From Echinococcus granulosus (lineage: Eukaryota > Platyhelminthes > Cestoda > Cyclophyllidea > Taeniidae), in contig NW_020170416.1 in NCBI RefSeq assembly GCF_000524195.1, positions 212,910 through 276,909 on the forward strand: a stretch of DNA of 64,000 nucleotides, in the 5' to 3' direction. Below are positions 60,753 through 64,000 of the stretch, piece after piece (the first letter of the stretch is position 1; each line of letters starts with the position of its first letter). Under the pieces are notes generated by a model that was given only the letters and a program-made list of their open reading frames with translations, was not told the origin of the DNA and made no database searches. The position numbers were made by a program, and so were the translations under genes.

Positions 60753-60772
60753 AGCGTCACATATACGTGACA
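60753..60772. repeat. Third, more diverged copy of the CGTCAC/GTGACG palindrome
   Basis: AGCGTCACATATACGTGACA, with one arm end changed. It is related to the copies at 18970-18991 and 57575-57596. Confidence 0.6.
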
Positions 60773-61279
60773 CATGTCACTTATCGGTTAATGATGGCTA
60801 TGATTGCATGAAGTCGTGTCATTTGCTTCAGAAGACTCTAACAAAAGAAAAATGTTTTTGGTCTTATAGCGATCTTGCTTTTATTATTTGAATCGCATAA
60901 CTTTACATAAAATCCCCTTTTTGTGGTCTGTGGTAGCACCCTCGCCCCTATCTCCCTTGCTAGTGGAGGTGTTGTCAATATTTTCCGGCTTTGTGTACAT
61001 TTCTAATGCAAAATCAAAAAATACCATTCCGGTTGCCTTCTTGGTAGTGGACTTGACTTCAAAAAGCGGAAGCTAGAACGAGGTCTTGGTTCACTAGCAA
61101 CCTACCGTTAAAGCACTACCTCACTGGGCCAATTTATTATTGCATAGTAACAAAGGAAAATCTACTGGGTGAATTTTCACTCACCTTAGAGACTCTAAAA
61201 GGAATGAATCTATGAAATCAGATGCTTTGAGCACATATTTTAGTCGTAGGGATTATCTACTAATGTGTGAGAAGATCTA

Positions 61280-62607
61280 ATGTATCCTTTTGGCTTCCGC
61301 CTCCGGCGGCACAACGCACATTCAGGAGACTACGTCATCGTCAAAGGTGAGATATATGATTTCAAGCAAAATTGGTGTGCATGTTTAGTATGAAAAAAAA
61401 ATTATAGATCTACCCGCTGTCTTTTACATTTAAGGGGTGTGCATGGTGGGGCACGGAGACTCTCGAGTCTTAAGGCAATGGCAGCGCTTCCACTCGAAGT
61501 CCAAATGGGTCTCCAAAAGATCCTTATTGGACCCAAGTTTATTAACCATGATTGGAATGCTTGAAGTGCTCAAACGGTTAATCATAACCTCTGGAGATTA
61601 GTGGTTCCTCGCAGAGGATCCAGTCGTGGATCACGAGTACGGTCAGGAGTAAACGCGTTCCCTTCTCAAAGTGCAGAAACATTGAGAGTCAGGGTTCCAA
61701 CCTTTTTAGAAAAAAGCTGTTTTTCTAACTTACCATTACCTCTACTGGATGAAAGAGCTTCTAGAAGCAAAGTAAGTGCGTAAAAACAATTAATCGTGCA
61801 ATTTTTTGACTTTGTTGGGACAAAATCGGTGTTTTTTAAGGCTCCTTTTTCCGCAGGTAGTATTTTTATGAGCAGGAGATAAATATTGACATTTTCTATC
61901 TTTAAAATTGAGTTATATCTACTGACACATAAGGAGTAAAAAGTGGCAGCGCCTAAGAAATGACAAAATCTTGTGCTTGACATTTTCCCCCAAATCTGGC
62001 GGATATCTTGGTCTGTATGCTAACGAAATAATAAAGGGAGGATGTGGACCCCACTCCTATCATACAAACGACGATGAAAAATTCTTGATTTATTGTTACT
62101 GTGGTGGGAACGCGTGGTATTAGTGTCCTCACTTCTCAGCTTGGCAGAAACCTCCACCTCCTTGAGTGATCGTGAACGATAAGATATTTTTAACTCAGTA
62201 AATTATCTTGCATCCGTCATCAAATATGGCAAGAAATGAAGCTGAGTAGATGACACAAATGAAACTTTTTACGTTGTCTCTCACTTCAACAGAATATCTT
62301 TGTGGTGCAGTCCACAGAGAGTGTTGGTCACCTTCGACGCCACGCCGTACTACGCAGCGACTTGGATGTTGAGGAGGCGCTCAATTATGGTCTCTATCTG
62401 CCTCCACAGGGTAGTAAAAAGGGTAAATTTTTAGAAGACGAGCGCCCCATTGCCGACTATCCGGTGCTTCTGCAAAGCGGTGGCCATCGCAGTCGCAACG
62501 CTGACGACATGTCCTCCGTCTCATCCACCACCACCACCACCACCCTTACAAATGGATTGCACCATAGTCCCGACTCGGGGGTTGGTCAAGACCCCTGTTG
62601 GCTGGAG
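61280..62607 (+). CDS. SHANK: SHANK-type synaptic scaffold, N-terminal exons (partial)
   Basis: Four exons join in phase (227 codons so far): 61280-61346, 61435-61576, 61615-61771 and 62293-62607, the last ending in a GTGAGT donor. The intron 61577-61614 is 38 nt. Residues of the last exon read EEALNYGLYLPPQGSKKGKF, then LEDERPIADYP, closely following the SHANK N-terminal F0/FERM segment DVLNYGLFQPxxxGRxGKFLDEERLLREYP. The third exon supplies the preceding strand (TLRVRVPTFLEKSC). A Ser/Thr-rich linker (SSVSSTTTTTTLTNG) follows. Known role: postsynaptic scaffold with FERM, ankyrin, SH3, PDZ and SAM parts; the ankyrin and later exons must lie right of the window. Exons 1-2 (MYPFGFRLRRHNAHSGDYVI...) are less certain and rest on splice phase alone. 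Confidence 0.72.
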
Positions 62608-64000
62608 GTGAGTCAAACAATTTTTAAGCCTCCTCTGTCTAAAGATTGGATCCTTGAATCTGCCTTTTGATAGTCCATGTTATGTCCATAATAAAGTGCA
62701 GAGTCTCGGAAAATAGTGACGACTAAATTTGTTTAGAATCACTTACCTCATCTGAAGTTGTCTAACTCAACCTGTCACTTTTTTTCGATCTTTTTTAGTA
62801 AAGATTAAAATTTGGTTTACCTTTTTGAGTGTTTTTTTTTTCCAGCGCACAAAATTGTTGTCAATGATGGAGTTTAGTGCACTTGTATGACCTTGTATCC
62901 TATCCAATCCCATTATGCCTACCTGGTTGATACCTCGTTGAAAGTTGGTGAATTAAGAATGATTAATTCTTCAAAAAAATAAGTCATTTGGTATTTTTGT
63001 CATTAAAACGCCATTTTATTGTTAACCTGGGCAAGAACTCGATTTACGGTCTTGTTTTGAGTGATGCCTCACGTGGAGAACGTTAAATGACTCAAGAAAT
63101 TGGCTACCTCCTACTAAATAATCAGATAGCTCTTGGTTTTAAATGACTTTGGCAGTTAAAAGCTTTAAACAGCATTTTTTTTTTGGAACTAATATTGCAT
63201 CAGAAGCTAAAAAATAGATGTAAATACTGGGGGGTCATATGACTACTTGCCAGATGAATCAGTTAACTTTCGGGCCTCGCCAAAGAATTTACACACTGGG
63301 AGAGGCGGTATGAGCAGGCGGGAAGTTGCATTGCACAAGAACGAAGTATAGGGTCTAAACCTCACCTTACAGATGTGATGACTGCAGGACACTCCACTCT
63401 GGCGGTCAAACTGTCCATAATCGCGACAACATTGAATAGTGAAGGAAGGAACCATTGAATTTGTGCTCGTAGACCAAAAGGCTGTTAATCCTCTTTAAAA
63501 TGTGGCTTTTTACGAGTAGCCCAAAATTTGTAATATCTTAATTGCCAAAGTTTCAGTCGTAGCTTTAGAAACAAACAAAAGCCGATGAGGTCTTTGTTTA
63601 AGTGTGTGAAGACTTATCGAATTCGGAGATGGCTGTAGCTTTGTTTTTGAGGCTTAGAAGTAGGATTTTAAAAAGTGACTGACACGACAAGGTGCTGTGG
63701 AAGTGAGCACCTGACAGTCGACATCTAACCTAAAGCGCCCACTTAGCAAATGACTCCTCTGGCTTGATGTCCTTGATCCATACCGCAGATTTAAAGTACC
63801 AAAAGGCTGTTACTGTGGCATAAAAGCAGAAATATTGGCTCGTCTTTGCAAAAGACAGAAGTTGCTCAATCTCAGACAATGGAAAATACTCGTAGGAGTG
63901 CAAGAAATTGTGGGGCTTCTTTTGGTCGCTAATCTGAATCACATGGTTATCCCAAAGCCCCAAATGACTGCCTTAATTGGGATAGCTTACCCACTAAATC
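62608..64000. other. SHANK intron, no further exon seen
   Basis: No ankyrin-like or other SHANK exon can be recognised before the window ends, so this is taken as intron. A minus-strand frame at 63963-63730 encodes an aromatic-rich peptide without known similarity and is probably chance. Confidence 0.45.

Larger units (their letters stand above)
53925..61279. other. Long relic-rich spacer without a recognised gene
   Basis: No protein family is recognisable in these 7.3 kb. Weak candidate exons with both splice signals are: 54376-54420 (+), a Cys-containing 15-codon piece; 55416-55587 (+), Ser/Pro-rich and ending in a GTATGT donor; 56970-57082 (-), containing PPPPPPAPQHEEEVRVMM and ending in a GTAAGT donor; and 58440-58500 (-), reading CGTAISNLKQWLVGP. 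None can be assigned to a gene. The rest is AT-rich. Confidence 0.35.

Overview
The window looks like a nuclear genomic segment from a flatworm (Platyhelminthes), most likely a tapeworm. This is inferred from gene content and structure, not from any database search. Genes are split into many exons with GT..AG introns. Intron sizes are bimodal: several are only 32-38 nt (16128-16159, 27252-27287, 61577-61614) while others run to kilobases. Introns and spacers carry long TCCA/GGAT tetranucleotide arrays. I see no operons, CRISPR arrays, rRNA genes, viral genes or intact transposons.

Layout: 1-9.9 kb has no gene I can recognise and may be the large first intron of a TCF/LEF gene. The beta-catenin-binding first exon of that gene lies on the minus strand at 9932-10081. 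About 200 bp away, divergently, is a complete endosomal syntaxin (10285-12074, +). A C1orf131/DUF4602-type nucleolar protein follows on the minus strand (13308-14416). Next comes a large secreted SRCR-ZP protein (15868-22688, +), then the Obg-family GTPase GTPBP10 (22778-25918, -) and the U3 snoRNP/SSU processome factor UTP11 (26979-27868, +).

The centre (28.5-41.6 kb) is an inverted head-to-head pair of SLC10 bile-acid/sodium symporter-like genes of the P3/SLC10A3 type. Both have the same three-exon structure. Their middle exon is about 91% identical in DNA although the flanking exons have diverged strongly, which suggests gene conversion. The 2.5 kb between them may hold a decayed SLC22-type transporter. 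Then comes the ER translocon component SEC63 (15 exons, 42701-50783, +), with a possible small antisense gene nested in its intron 7. From 51 to 61 kb the DNA is relic-rich: a CRAL-TRIO-like fragment with an in-frame stop, a UBC (E2)-like exon without catalytic cysteine, three copies of a dispersed repeat of about 200 bp, a TATA/GC-rich promoter-like patch and small CGTCAC/GTGACG palindromes. The 5' exons of a SHANK-type synaptic scaffold gene (61280-62607, +) run off the right edge.

The genes do not form one pathway. They are mostly conserved housekeeping genes (membrane fusion, translocation, ribosome assembly, Wnt output) with two faster-evolving membrane or secreted families (SLC10 pair, SRCR-ZP). 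Exon coordinates come from reading splice sites and checking phase continuity by hand. Where a total length is given, the exons sum to a whole number of codons.
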